Origin: CAZHDB01 sp964531225
Lineage (GTDB): Archaea > Thermoproteota > Thermoprotei_A > Sulfolobales > Desulfurococcaceae
Direction: 5' to 3'
Length of the DNA stretch: 64,000 nucleotides
Assembly: GCA_964531225.1 (NCBI GenBank)
Contig: CAZHDB010000003.1
Coordinates: 51,169-115,168, forward strand
Positions 8,719 through 18,112 of the stretch are shown one piece after another. A program made the translations under genes and the position numbers. Every line of letters starts with the position of its first letter. Within the stretch, counting starts at the first letter, position 1. The notes under the pieces are model-generated. The model was not told the origin of the DNA, searched no databases, and saw nothing but the letters and a program-made list of their open reading frames with translations.

Positions 8719-9144
8719 CTTTTTAATTCTTTTAACAAACTCTATAACTTTTTCCAATGTTATTGGATGTATTCCGTGTTCTATGTAGCATGCATCCTTA
8801 TCAGCTATTTCTTCTGGCACACCTAAGAGAATAAGAAACTTCTTTATGATTTCATGACGCTCATATATCTTCTCAGCTAATCTCTTTCCCTTATCAGTTA
8901 GTTTAGCTCTAGTCCCCGGTTTGTAGCTTACCAATCCTTCACTATCTAGTCTTTTAAGGTATTCAATCACACTACTTGGCTTTACACCGAGTCTATCAGC
9001 TATATCTTTGATTCTGATTCTACCGTATCTTCTCTCAAGAACATACATTACTTCTAAGTAGTCTTCAGCAGTTTTACTAAGTTCACGAATTTCCTTTTCA
9101 TTAATTCCACGTTTAGATGATATTGAAATATACATTATAGACAC
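8716..9144 (-). CDS. DtxR/MntR-family metal-dependent transcriptional regulator
   Basis: This 142-residue protein has an N-terminal winged helix-turn-helix (EDYLEVMYVLE, IADRLGVKPSSVIEYLKRL, GLVSYKPGTRAKLTDKGK) followed by the dimerisation and metal-binding helices (HEIIKKFLILLGV, DACYIEHGI). This is the DtxR/IdeR/MntR architecture without the C-terminal SH3-like domain. Such proteins bind Fe2+ or Mn2+ and then DNA. The gene follows the disulfide oxidoreductase by six bases and must be cotranscribed with it. A near-consensus DtxR operator lies at the operon promoter (9941-9959), which suggests autoregulation. Fe versus Mn specificity is not resolved. Confidence 0.85.
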   Translation of the reverse strand: MSIMYISISSKRGINEKEIRELSKTAEDYLEVMYVLERRYGRIRIKDIADRLGVKPSSVIEYLKRLDSEGLVSYKPGTRAKLTDKGKRLAEKIYERHEIIKKFLILLGVPEEIADKDACYIEHGIHPITLEKVIEFVKRIKK

Positions 9145-9150
9145 CTAGAA

Positions 9151-9921
9151 TTAATTAGTTTCTTGTTCATGGTCATGAGGCTTAATATTCTCGTGTTTAT
9201 ATTCTACAGGAACCTCAACTTGAGGCGTAAGCTCTATCTTTAGATCCTTTGGTATTTCTTGACCCTTTAACTTATACACAGCCCTCTTAAGAAACTTGAT
9301 CAATATATCGGGAGGTACATAACCATCTATACGTTCAACATCACTAATGATTATTGCAGGAACATAAAATACCCCATATTTATCAGCTTCCCATGGAAAC
9401 TCCATAGTCTCGATTGTCTCAACTAATATATTACTATTAACAAGGCCTGCTTGATTCAAAATATCAACAATTAATGGACAATAAGGACACTCAGGAGTTA
9501 CAAATACTTTAACATGTAATGGTATATCAATGTCCTTGATTTCCTCGATAACTTGCTTAGGAATCTTTAACTCACCAGTCACAATATACTGATGAACATA
9601 AATGAATGGTGGAAACTCTTGAGAGAGTGGTAACCCATAGTACCTAATATTATGGGCTGGAGCACCGAAAATCCATGCAGGAGCGTATCTAGGCTTGAAT
9701 TTTTCCGCTTCATCACTACCTTTCTCTATAATTTTTATTTCAAGTTTGCCTTCAGATACCTTCATTAATGCTTTGGCTAGTTCTATTGCGTCTTTACAAG
9801 TTTCACATTTAACATTAGCAGGTGCTATGATCAAGTAATCTGTTACCTTACTTGGGAATTTTGAAAATATCTGTTTTAGAGCTGTAATTGTTTCCTTATC
9901 AAATATTTTAGGCATGTACAT
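9151..9921 (-). CDS. Protein disulfide oxidoreductase (tandem thioredoxin fold, glutaredoxin-like)
   Basis: This 256-residue protein holds two thioredoxin-fold units, each with a CxxC: CETC at about residues 39-42 and CPYC at 145-148. A cis-Pro region follows the second (YGVFYVPAIIIS). This matches the archaeal PDO family, which forms or isomerises intracellular disulfides in hyperthermophiles and can be reduced by a thioredoxin reductase-like partner. The N-terminal site is CETC where CQYC is common, so its redox potential may differ. The C-terminal tail is acidic and His-rich (HENIKPHDHEQE), which could bind metal. It is first in an operon with the DtxR-type regulator. Confidence 0.85.
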   Translation of the reverse strand: MYMPKIFDKETITALKQIFSKFPSKVTDYLIIAPANVKCETCKDAIELAKALMKVSEGKLEIKIIEKGSDEAEKFKPRYAPAWIFGAPAHNIRYYGLPLSQEFPPFIYVHQYIVTGELKIPKQVIEEIKDIDIPLHVKVFVTPECPYCPLIVDILNQAGLVNSNILVETIETMEFPWEADKYGVFYVPAIIISDVERIDGYVPPDILIKFLKRAVYKLKGQEIPKDLKIELTPQVEVPVEYKHENIKPHDHEQETN

Positions 9922-9940
9922 ACACCGCGTTCATATTATC

Positions 9941-9959
9941 TTAGATTAGCCTACCCTAT
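9941..9959 (-). promoter_or_regulatory. Putative DtxR-type operator of the PDO-regulator operon
   Basis: TTAGATTAGCCTACCCTAT matches the classical DtxR consensus TTAGGTTAGCCTAACCTAA at 16 of 19 positions. It lies just downstream of a TATA-like element (about 9962-9975, minus strand) and 20 bases before the ATG at 9921, where a bound repressor would cover the transcript start. The second gene of this operon encodes a DtxR-family protein, so autoregulation by metal is the obvious inference. Confidence 0.6.
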
Positions 9960-10054
9960 TACTCCTTAATAAAATATATCATGGACATCCATATGACGAA
10001 GATTATTGTAAGACAACATTTATTAATAAATCCCAGTATAGATCAGCCTTAGTG

Positions 10055-10081
10055 GAACTCCTCTTTTTATAAATGGAGTTT
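10055..10081 (+). promoter_or_regulatory. TATA box enclosed in an inverted repeat
   Basis: The arms AACTCC (10056-10061) and GGAGTT (10075-10080) flank TTTTTATAAA (10064-10073). That element is a good archaeal TATA box for the gene starting at 10109. A regulator bound to both arms, or a hairpin if transcribed from further upstream, would control access to the promoter. Confidence 0.45.
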
Positions 10082-10108
10082 CTGCAGCAATGTGTATAGT
10101 GGGGATCC

Positions 10109-10927
10109 TTGGGCACTCTTACAAAGGTATTTATAATAGTATTCCTAATTGCAATAATCGTATTGTATTTAATCTATGCTGGTTATTTAACGATCCCTGT
10201 CGACATTAGTAGATACCTACATAGGACGAACGAAACAACTACTTCAACTACTTCCCAAGGACTAGTAAGTTCAGAGATCAGTACAACAAGTACAATCAAT
10301 ACTACAAGTAAAGCTAGTACATGGAATTCTTCAAGTTTCTATAATCTAGTACTCCATTTCAAAGATATGGTATATAGGGTATTAGATACAGGTTACGGAA
10401 ATCAATGTATGAGATTAGGTTTTCACAGAATAAACATTACCTATAATGACATCTTTGTCAATATATTTATGGAGAATTGTACACAAGTACACCATAGAAC
10501 AATGGATCTCATTCTTGGACTTAACAAGGATGATGAAGTAACTTATGCTGAGGGTAATGTGGATGTAATTAATATTAGCGGAAGAGAAGGAATATTATAT
10601 GCTGAGCATGTACTACTTGATTTTAAATCCATGATATTAAATCTCATAAACAGTGATATAGACATAGAGATCACAGTTAATGAGCTGATTATGAATAATA
10701 CACAATACAATCTCTCATATAATGAAAAGACTACATTTAGTATTAACGGTAGGACATATAATGCTTACCTCGTAGTATTGGAACCAATTAGCCCTGATAT
10801 TCATGAAATTAATGAAACACTAATCTTGGCTGAATTAATTCCAAATACATGGTTTCTAGTACATGTGAAAGTAATATATGAAGATGCATCTGTCCAAGAT
10901 TATAGGTTAGTAGAGCTAGTAGTTTAA
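10109..10927 (+). CDS. Membrane-anchored surface protein with Thr/Ser-rich linker
   Basis: This 272-residue protein begins at a TTG. A strong hydrophobic helix spans about residues 6-25. It is followed by a low-complexity Thr/Ser/Asn linker (about residues 37-75), typical of O-glycosylated stalks of archaeal surface proteins. The rest is a soluble domain with scattered N-x-S/T sites and three Cys. I recognise no family. The helix, stalk and extracellular-domain layout predicts attachment to the outer face of the membrane. It is transcribed away from the PDO operon. Confidence 0.6.
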   Translation: MGTLTKVFIIVFLIAIIVLYLIYAGYLTIPVDISRYLHRTNETTTSTTSQGLVSSEISTTSTINTTSKASTWNSSSFYNLVLHFKDMVYRVLDTGYGNQCMRLGFHRINITYNDIFVNIFMENCTQVHHRTMDLILGLNKDDEVTYAEGNVDVINISGREGILYAEHVLLDFKSMILNLINSDIDIEITVNELIMNNTQYNLSYNEKTTFSINGRTYNAYLVVLEPISPDIHEINETLILAELIPNTWFLVHVKVIYEDASVQDYRLVELVV

Positions 10928-11078
10928 ATTATGCAGTAATCTAGCCATATTTTATGGTGATGCTATTTAAAATATTATTAGAATTTAGCATTATACGTTA
11001 GATTTAATTTCCTCAAGAGTCAACTAATCTCTTAAAAATTTAGGGTATACGATGCGTATTGATTAAAGGTGTAATAAA

Positions 11079-12884
11079 TTGTTTAGCCTTCTTGAAACGC
11101 CGAGGAATCTTGTTAAAGCAGCTCTTGGTAAAGTAAAAGCCGATCTTATTATTGAAAAGACCAATATTGTTAATGTAGTGACTGGCGAAATTCTTGAAAA
11201 ATGGGATATCATTGTTTATGATGGTTATATTGTACGTGTTGATAAAATAAATGATCTAGAGAAGTACATTGGTAATAAGACAGTTATTATCGATGGAGAG
11301 GAGTACTATAGTATACCGGGATTCATTGAGTCACATGTACATATTGAGTCTAGTATGTTGAATGTCCGTGAATTTGGTAAATTAGCAGCTATTCATGGAG
11401 TAACTTCCATTGTAGCAGATCCACATGAGATAGGAAATGTACTTGGGATAGATGGTATAAGGTATTTCATAGAAGAAAGCCGTTATAGTCCGGTAAGATT
11501 TTATTTTGAAGTACCTAGTTGTGTACCTGCTGTTGATCCAAGCCTTGGACTCGATAGTGGCGGTATGGTAATTGATGCTGGACAAGTAGCTATGCTTATG
11601 CAGGATCCAGGCATTATTGGACTTGGAGAAGTCATGGATTTCATTAGTGTATTAAATGCTAAGACCGAAGTATTTGTAAAAATAGCATCAGCTAAATTAC
11701 TTGGAAAAGTAGTTGATGGACATGCTCCATTACTTTGTGGAGAAGAACTTGATGCGTATCTTGTAGCTGGAATAACAAGCGATCATGAATCAACTAGAAC
11801 TGAAGAAGCCCTCGAAAAACTTCGCAAAGGCATGTATATCTTTATGAGAGAAGGTAGTGCATGGAAGGATCTTGAGGCATTATCTAAGCTTATTACTAGG
11901 TATAACATTGATACTAGAAGAGTAACCATAGCTGCCGATGATATTAGTGTTGAAGATCTTGTTGAAAAGGGTTACCTGGACTATATAGTTAATAAGGCTA
12001 TAGATCTTGGAATAGATCCAATAAAGGCTATTCAAATGGTTACTATAAATCCTGCTGAACATCTAAAACTAGATGATCGTATAGGTATTATTGCCCCTGG
12101 AAGATATGCTGACATAATCTTATCCCCTAGTATTGAAACAATAAATGTACAAACAACAATTATAAATGGAGAAATTATTTATAAGGATGGAAGATGGCTT
12201 TACAGAGAACCTGGTACATATAATTATCCGGAAAAGGCTAGAAGAACCATTAATATTAGAAGAGTACCCGAACCTGATGAACTCTTGCTTAAAGCACCAA
12301 TTGATCATGGTTCTGTCTTAGTTAATATTATAGAGGCCATACCAGGAAATGCATTAACCAAATGGATTAAGGATAAATTGAGAGTAGAAAATGGATATAT
12401 AAAAAGTGATCCGGAGAGAGATATAATCCATATAGCTGTTATAGATAGGCATCATGGGAGTGGCAATATAGGCAAAGGATTTGTTAAAGGCCTAAGATTA
12501 AAGAAAGGGGCAATAGCTCAGACCATAGCCCACGATACACATAATTTAATTGTAGCAGGTACAAATATTAATGATATGATCTTAGCTATAAAGGCTATTG
12601 TTAAAGTAGGTGGGGGAATAGCCCTAGCTGAAGAAGGTAAAGTAAGGGCTTTAATAGAATTACCTATCGCAGGTCTTGTGAGTGACAAGGACTATCTAAC
12701 AGTATATAATCAGTTAAAGTCTATGGAAGAAGTGGTAAAGGATTATGGGGTTAACTTTAACAACATACACATGACGCTAGGACTGATCGCTTTACCCGTT
12801 ATACCAGAAATTAGAATAACTGATAGAGGACTGGTTGATGTAAACAATGGAAAATTAATTAAGCCCATAATAGAGGTTCTTTAA
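11079..12884 (+). CDS. ade: Adenine deaminase
   Basis: This 601-residue amidohydrolase converts adenine to hypoxanthine and ammonia in purine salvage. Family signatures are GFIESHVHIESS (HxH metal ligands at 86-88), VADPHEIGN (113-120), GHAPLL, SDHES and TINPAEHL. The C-terminal adenine-deaminase-specific domain follows (IDRHHGSGNIGKGFVKG, AHDTHNLIVAG). Length and motif order fit the bacterial and archaeal Ade family. Translation starts at a TTG at 11079 behind AAAGGTG. The next gene is another amidohydrolase, 139 bases away, and a cofactor-type nucleotidyltransferase follows. Confidence 0.92.
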   Translation: MFSLLETPRNLVKAALGKVKADLIIEKTNIVNVVTGEILEKWDIIVYDGYIVRVDKINDLEKYIGNKTVIIDGEEYYSIPGFIESHVHIESSMLNVREFGKLAAIHGVTSIVADPHEIGNVLGIDGIRYFIEESRYSPVRFYFEVPSCVPAVDPSLGLDSGGMVIDAGQVAMLMQDPGIIGLGEVMDFISVLNAKTEVFVKIASAKLLGKVVDGHAPLLCGEELDAYLVAGITSDHESTRTEEALEKLRKGMYIFMREGSAWKDLEALSKLITRYNIDTRRVTIAADDISVEDLVEKGYLDYIVNKAIDLGIDPIKAIQMVTINPAEHLKLDDRIGIIAPGRYADIILSPSIETINVQTTIINGEIIYKDGRWLYREPGTYNYPEKARRTINIRRVPEPDELLLKAPIDHGSVLVNIIEAIPGNALTKWIKDKLRVENGYIKSDPERDIIHIAVIDRHHGSGNIGKGFVKGLRLKKGAIAQTIAHDTHNLIVAGTNINDMILAIKAIVKVGGGIALAEEGKVRALIELPIAGLVSDKDYLTVYNQLKSMEEVVKDYGVNFNNIHMTLGLIALPVIPEIRITDRGLVDVNNGKLIKPIIEVL

Positions 12885-13023
12885 TTTCCTACCTTCTTTA
12901 TTTAGGAAAAAGGACATGTTGTGGTAAATCATTTAATTATAAAAGTTTATTTATATTATTTGGAATTAGTACAACGCATTATAATAGAATATTTATGGAG
13001 ATAGGAAATATTCTCTAATATGG

Positions 13024-14382
13024 GTGTATGATATGGATCTTATGATCCGTAATGCCAAGTTACTAGTTGACGGACACTTTATAGAGGCAAGTATAGTTGT
13101 TAATGATGGACTTATTCAAGTTTTTACCAAAGATCCTGAAAGATATATTCATCGAGTAGATAGAGTAATTGATGCCAAGGGTTTGCCAGTTATACCAGGA
13201 GGTATTGACATTCATGCCCATATATATGATCCTGATTATATCCATCATGAGGATTGGAAAACCGGAAGTTTAGCAGCTGCCTTCGGAGGTTTAACTACTA
13301 TATATGATATGCCTCTTAGAATGTTCGTAGATAGTGTTGATAGGCTTAAATTGAAGATTGAAGCTGGCTTACGTGATAGCTATGTTAATTTTGGTATTCA
13401 TGCAGGTATGATGAGAGGCAATAATTTGTCCTCAATACCAGATCTAGCTAGGGAGGGTGTAGTAGGTTATAAGGTATTTACTCTTGGCAGGGAATGGATG
13501 GCAAATGATCATGATATCCTAAGGATCATGGAGTTAGTAAGGGATCATAATGGTGTAGTTATGGTACATGCAGAAGATCATGCCTTAGTGGAACATGGCT
13601 TACAACTTGTAAAGGGAAGGAATGATCCATTGGCACATCATGAGGCACGTAGTGATTTTGCTGAAGCACTTGCAATAGCTAAAGTAGGATATTATGCTTC
13701 TTATACATTATCTCATGTGCATATTGTTCATTTAACATCCATGCTTGGAGTACATATGGTTGAGCATTTATGGTTAATGGGTACGATGATTACAGCCGAA
13801 ACTTGTCCACAGTACTTATATTTCACACGAGACGATGTAGGTAAGTGGGGTAATTATCTAAAGATCGCTCCATCTCTAAAGACAAGAATAGATGTTGAAG
13901 CTTTATGGGATGCTATTGCCCGTGGAGTAGTCGATGCTGTTACAAGCGATCATGCACCAGCTACAAAGGAAGAGAAGGAAACCGATGTATGGAGTGCTTG
14001 GGGCGGCATACCCGTTATTGAACTTATCGTACCGTTTATGTATACATTCGGTGTAAAGCAGGGTAGAATAGACTTTAATAGATTTATTGAAGTTATATCA
14101 ACTAATCCTGCTAGAATAATGAGGCTCTATCCTAAAAAAGGAGTTATAGCCGTAGGAAGTAATGCCGATCTTGTAGTACTGGATATCGATTTATGTAAAA
14201 AAGTAAAAGCAGATCAATTGCATCACAAGGTTAATTGGACACCTTTTGAAGGCATTAAAATGTGTGGATGGCCCAGACATGTTATTGTAAATGGAGAAGT
14301 AGTTATTGAAGATATGGAGTTAGTAGGTAAACCAGGCATTGGACACTATGTTGGTGAGTATTTTAAGAGTAAAAAGACATAA
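13024..14382 (+). CDS. Dihydroorotase/allantoinase/hydantoinase-type cyclic amidohydrolase
   Basis: This 452-residue protein has the binuclear-metal amidohydrolase pattern. It shows GGIDIHAHIYDP with HAH at 64-66, the lysine expected to be carboxylated at about residue 150 (GVVGYKVFT), VHAEDHALVEHG and HVHIVHLTS supplying further His ligands, and VTSDHAPATKEEKE with the catalytic Asp. These features are shared by dihydroorotase, allantoinase and dihydropyrimidinase. Its purine-side neighbour adenine deaminase favours a ureide or hydantoin substrate over pyrimidine synthesis, but this is inference. The frame opens GTG-TAT-GAT-ATG, so the start could be 13024 or 13033. Confidence 0.75.
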   Translation: MYDMDLMIRNAKLLVDGHFIEASIVVNDGLIQVFTKDPERYIHRVDRVIDAKGLPVIPGGIDIHAHIYDPDYIHHEDWKTGSLAAAFGGLTTIYDMPLRMFVDSVDRLKLKIEAGLRDSYVNFGIHAGMMRGNNLSSIPDLAREGVVGYKVFTLGREWMANDHDILRIMELVRDHNGVVMVHAEDHALVEHGLQLVKGRNDPLAHHEARSDFAEALAIAKVGYYASYTLSHVHIVHLTSMLGVHMVEHLWLMGTMITAETCPQYLYFTRDDVGKWGNYLKIAPSLKTRIDVEALWDAIARGVVDAVTSDHAPATKEEKETDVWSAWGGIPVIELIVPFMYTFGVKQGRIDFNRFIEVISTNPARIMRLYPKKGVIAVGSNADLVVLDIDLCKKVKADQLHHKVNWTPFEGIKMCGWPRHVIVNGEVVIEDMELVGKPGIGHYVGEYFKSKKT

Positions 14383-14383
14383 T

Positions 14384-15022
14384 TCATTTTCTAATCCACT
14401 TTATTTTAAATATTTCCTGGGCCTTCTCAAGATCTTCTGGTCTATCAATATCATATAATACTCCAAGATCTGTTGTATGATAATATACTATTTTGTCTCT
14501 AAATCGATTAAGAAATCCCTTAAGTCCTCTTGTTTCTTCATTAATCTCTAGAACATACTTTATTAATCCTCTCGATATAATTACTGGGTGGCCTCCCTTT
14601 ACCCCGTACTTAGGAATAATTATGAACTCTCTATTGAAGCGGTATAGCTCAATTGCTCTACGTACTAATTCCTCTATTGTCTGAACTTTAATAAACGGGA
14701 CATCACCGGGATGAATCAAAACAATATCGGCGTATTTAATAACTGATCTAACACCTACTTTAACACTATAGCTCATACCAGCCATATAATTCGGGTTTAA
14801 AACAAATTTAATAAATGGATCGTTTATTGAATTCATAATTCTAAGTTTATCATGTCCTAGTACAACAACTATTTCACTAATATAGTCTACGGCTTTAAAT
14901 TTCTCAACAACGTACTTTATTAGAGGTAGCTCCCTATGATCCACTGTAATCTTCTGAATAAGCTTACCGGCCGGAAATCTTTCGGATATCCCTGCAGCTA
15001 GTATAATAGAACTTATGATCAC
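14384..15022 (-). CDS. MobA-like NTP transferase (molybdopterin cytidylyl/guanylyltransferase type)
   Basis: This 212-residue protein has the nucleotidyltransferase signature LAAGISERFPAGKLIQ at residues 8-23, where the standard motif is LAAGxSxRxGxxK. HPGDVPF (about 100) and KGGHPVI (about 143) are typical of the MobA/MocA group that attaches CMP or GMP to molybdopterin or tungstopterin. It converges on the amidohydrolase gene with one base between. In archaea such proteins often accompany purine hydroxylases or tungsten enzymes, and a tungsten enzyme (GAPOR) is encoded at 27.5 kb. Substrate assignment is uncertain. Confidence 0.7.
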   Translation of the reverse strand: MIISSIILAAGISERFPAGKLIQKITVDHRELPLIKYVVEKFKAVDYISEIVVVLGHDKLRIMNSINDPFIKFVLNPNYMAGMSYSVKVGVRSVIKYADIVLIHPGDVPFIKVQTIEELVRRAIELYRFNREFIIIPKYGVKGGHPVIISRGLIKYVLEINEETRGLKGFLNRFRDKIVYYHTTDLGVLYDIDRPEDLEKAQEIFKIKWIRK

Positions 15023-15712
15023 TATTTATACACCATATTTATTCGTTTCTAAAATCACATTAATATCCCATTAATATAGTAAATTTATTAGTAGCTTTAG
15101 AATATGTCTTTCTTGCCTAATAAAGAATTATTATTCTAAATGCGATGTTATTGATGCCAATTTAGGGAGAGTACAAATGGATGCTAAAGCACTCATATCG
15201 TATACGACAGCATGCCTTGTTAGTCCAATAATATACAATATTTTGCTAAAATACGTTATTAAACATAGGATATACATATAATTATTATTCGCTTGCGTTT
15301 TTCCCCAAGCATTTTAAGGAGGGGATTCATAGAAGCATTATGGATTATTGAATATAGACTCGTTTGAGCATAGCTCAATACATATAGAAGCCATCAAGCA
15401 TTTGTCAATGAGTATCATGATATAGAGCTTTTGAGAAGTATAAGCCAGAGCTACTAATACTTCACGGCCTTAGAAAAATATGATCTCCTTGGCGAAGAAT
15501 CTATTGTAAGGTATGCTTATGAATGCTCTCTAATATATAGGTAAGGGAAGTAGAAGTATAACTATAGAGCTCAAATTAAAACAGGACGTATAATACACAT
15601 ACCTAAACTGTCAAAAGAAGTACTTAAGTGATGTAAATATGTATTCGGATCTAAAGAAGCGCGTTGGTAATCTTCATGTAGTATTAAACAATATACTGAG
15701 GTGTTAAAGAAT
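15023..15712. other. 690-base region without an intact gene, possible gene remnants
   Basis: Only fragments of open frame are seen. A 34-codon frame starts at ATG 15178. A stretch around 15380-15545 reads as two protein-like segments in one frame (RSHQAFVNEYHDIELLRSIS, then ALEKYDLLGEESIVRYAYEC), separated by a TAA. This looks like a decayed gene, but I cannot name the family. The last bases hold the promoter of the gene at 15713. Confidence 0.35.
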
Positions 15713-16060
15713 ATGCAAGGCTATAAGAGAATTAATAGGATAGAAATAGAAAGGATCTTTAGGCATATAAATACCGTAATGCCTGGTTTCAGCTATTTCA
15801 TAGAGCAATTCACAAAGATTAATTATAATAAGTCATTTTGGTGGGATGTACTTAGCAATGATTTTATAGAGGCATATAAAATTTTATTAGAGTATTATTC
15901 TAATCGTGAAGAAGAAGTACATTATGCTCTATATGAGATCCTTAGACCTCTTTTAAATAACAATATTGGGTTAATTAGTGAAGTATTGAATAGTCTTAAA
16001 AATAGAGATTATAGAAGGGCTATTGAAATAATTAGGAATACTACAAGACTTTATTTCTAA
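15713..16060 (+). CDS. Small helical protein, unknown function
   Basis: A protein of about 115 residues, almost entirely amphipathic helix and rich in Ile, Glu, Asn, Arg and aromatic residues. The frame also opens with a GTG at 15701. I chose the ATG at 15713 because GAGGTG (15699-15704) sits eight bases before it. No family or motif is recognised. It lies between a decayed region and the helix-turn-helix gene at 16171, and is not obviously in an operon. Confidence 0.45.
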   Translation: MQGYKRINRIEIERIFRHINTVMPGFSYFIEQFTKINYNKSFWWDVLSNDFIEAYKILLEYYSNREEEVHYALYEILRPLLNNNIGLISEVLNSLKNRDYRRAIEIIRNTTRLYF

Positions 16061-16170
16061 ATTATAGAAGGAACAACTTAATTCATATATTCCCGATTAA
16101 TGCGATCCTATACTTTATTAAGGGATCAACATATTTAAAAGAATAGAACAACTAGTGGGGATAAAATTTA

Positions 16171-16914
16171 ATGAAGGAGAAAACCTTAACGGAAAAAATC
16201 ATTGAATTTCTCTACAATAATCCGGGTGCTTCTATGAAGGATGTAGCTCAGGGACTAGGCATAAGTCTTAATCTAGCTCGTGCAATACTATATAGGCTTA
16301 AATCTAAGGGTATTGTTGGAAAAAGTGCATACGGATATGTATTGACTGATATGGGTGAATCCATTGCTAAGAAAATAATTGCTAAATTTAGTGAAGAAGC
16401 AGGGGCTAAAGAAAGAGAGATTATTGATACAGAAACAAAGGAGATACATAGAGAATTTAAATCAGTAAAAAGCCCAATTAAAGAAGCTTATGAAGATCTA
16501 GCTGAACTTGAGAAGAGATTAAACGACCTTGAAGAAAAAATCGCTAGTCTTGATAGACTATTATCTAACCTAAAGAAAGAATTAAGAAATTTAAGAACCG
16601 AATTAGATAAGGCTAAAAAGTCAGGTACAAAGAGAAAAAGAAGAATCGATCGTTTGCCTAAACCAATAATGTCGTTTATGGAAGCAAGAAACTTATTAGG
16701 TGATAGTCTCCATAGTCTAATATATAATGGAAAAGCAATTGTAATTGGATCATTAGTTGTTGATTCAGACTATTATAATGAATTTATAAGCAGATTTCCT
16801 ATAAGTAGAAAGGATGCAGAAAAATTAAGTGATCAGGAAAAACTCTTGCTTGAACAATTAAAGAACGAAGGAAAGATCTATTTATATGCTGGTAAAGAGT
16901 ATCGCTTAGTCTAA
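16171..16914 (+). CDS. Winged-helix protein with long coiled coil
   Basis: This 247-residue protein has an N-terminal winged helix-turn-helix at about residues 4-65 (KIIEFLYNNPGASMKDVAQGL, LARAILYRLKSKGIV, YVLTDMGESIAKK). A coiled coil of about 60 residues follows (around 105-152, heptads in LEKRLNDLEEKIASLDRLL), then a basic patch (KRKRRIDR) and a C-terminal domain of about 80 residues. A DNA-binding, dimeric regulator or chromatin-associated protein is likely. The target is unknown. Its last four bases overlap the convergent DUF711 gene. Confidence 0.6.
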   Translation: MKEKTLTEKIIEFLYNNPGASMKDVAQGLGISLNLARAILYRLKSKGIVGKSAYGYVLTDMGESIAKKIIAKFSEEAGAKEREIIDTETKEIHREFKSVKSPIKEAYEDLAELEKRLNDLEEKIASLDRLLSNLKKELRNLRTELDKAKKSGTKRKRRIDRLPKPIMSFMEARNLLGDSLHSLIYNGKAIVIGSLVVDSDYYNEFISRFPISRKDAEKLSDQEKLLLEQLKNEGKIYLYAGKEYRLV

Positions 16915-18014
16915 TAGTCAATTACATATACTTCCCCGAATTTACCAAGAACGACTTTCTCACCAACTTTACTGTCTACGGGAATTATTCTTAAACCCAT
17001 ACATCTACCCTTGGATCTACCAAGTGCTAGAGAGTCCCTTATATAACCAATTAATTTACTCCTATCATTAGGTACTACAATCATATCGGGACCTGATACA
17101 CATACGCTTGAAAATCTAAGGAAATCTTTAGCAGATATTTTACCCTCAAAACCATATTTTAATAGTAAATTATCTTCAGCATATGGTAACATGACCTCAT
17201 TGTATCCTTGCATCAATTTACTCATAGACATGAATTCCTTTAAGACATTATTAAGAATATATATTCCATGCATGAAGCCAGGTTTATCTGGAGAATAGCC
17301 AGTTATAGATTCAATTAGTTCTACAACACTATTCTCCATCCATGGACTAATGCTGTAGTCGACAAAGTATCTAGTATTAAACTCTTCAAATATAGTTAAG
17401 AAATCCTTTTCAATACTTAGTAGGCACTTTTTAATACCTCTAAGCCCTCTCTTATTAAAAATTTGTTCTAGGTACTTTGGATAAAGCAATGCTATGCCTA
17501 TTCCTTCACCATATAAACTAGTTGATAATGGATAATAAGGTGATTCAAGAGGTGTTCCTGTTAGGCTCAACGCTATTCTAGTAGCATTTATGGGATCAAG
17601 AGATGATGCTTTTATAAAAATGTCAGCTACCTTAATAGCATCAGGTTCTTTTCCCCAAATGAGACAGAGATATATGCCTTGAGAGACAATATCCGTTATT
17701 TTATCAATATTTACTTCTTCTAGAAATAAGCAACCAGTACTAACTAGGTAATTACTTGGAATAACATCTGATAACATATCTGGTAATCTAGAATATACAG
17801 TAATGGGTGGAATAGAAAGAGAGATTCTCTTAGTCCATACATTATATCCGTTTGATTTCAATAGATCGCTAGCTTCTTCTACAATATTGAGAGTATTCTC
17901 GAAAGCCTTCTTCAAGCCATCTTTACTCCAGTCAATATCGGTTTTTGTAAATCCAGTAACACATCTAATAATGGGTTTCTCCGAGTATTTATCGTCAACC
18001 AAAATATCTCCCAA
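16911..18014 (-). CDS. DUF711 family protein
   Basis: This 367-residue soluble protein begins its conserved region with IRCVTGFTK and ASDLLKSNGYNVWTKRIS. These resemble DUF711 (UPF0210) proteins, whose structures have a pyruvate formate-lyase-like fold but no established activity. The Gly-rich motif SLYGEGIGIALLYPKY and the SVCVSGPDMIVVPND loop near the C-terminus also fit, with SVCVSG holding a Cys in a position that may be functional. Archaeal DUF711 proteins are usually longer (around 450 residues), so this is a short or divergent member. Confidence 0.6.
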   Translation of the reverse strand: MGDILVDDKYSEKPIIRCVTGFTKTDIDWSKDGLKKAFENTLNIVEEASDLLKSNGYNVWTKRISLSIPPITVYSRLPDMLSDVIPSNYLVSTGCLFLEEVNIDKITDIVSQGIYLCLIWGKEPDAIKVADIFIKASSLDPINATRIALSLTGTPLESPYYPLSTSLYGEGIGIALLYPKYLEQIFNKRGLRGIKKCLLSIEKDFLTIFEEFNTRYFVDYSISPWMENSVVELIESITGYSPDKPGFMHGIYILNNVLKEFMSMSKLMQGYNEVMLPYAEDNLLLKYGFEGKISAKDFLRFSSVCVSGPDMIVVPNDRSKLIGYIRDSLALGRSKGRCMGLRIIPVDSKVGEKVVLGKFGEVYVIDY

Positions 18015-18112
18015 TATTATTATTTTATTAAATAAAATATAAACAGATTCCTCATTAACTAGGCTTCTACACTATAATAAGGCGCCAGAATACATTATTA
18101 TATAGATGTAAA

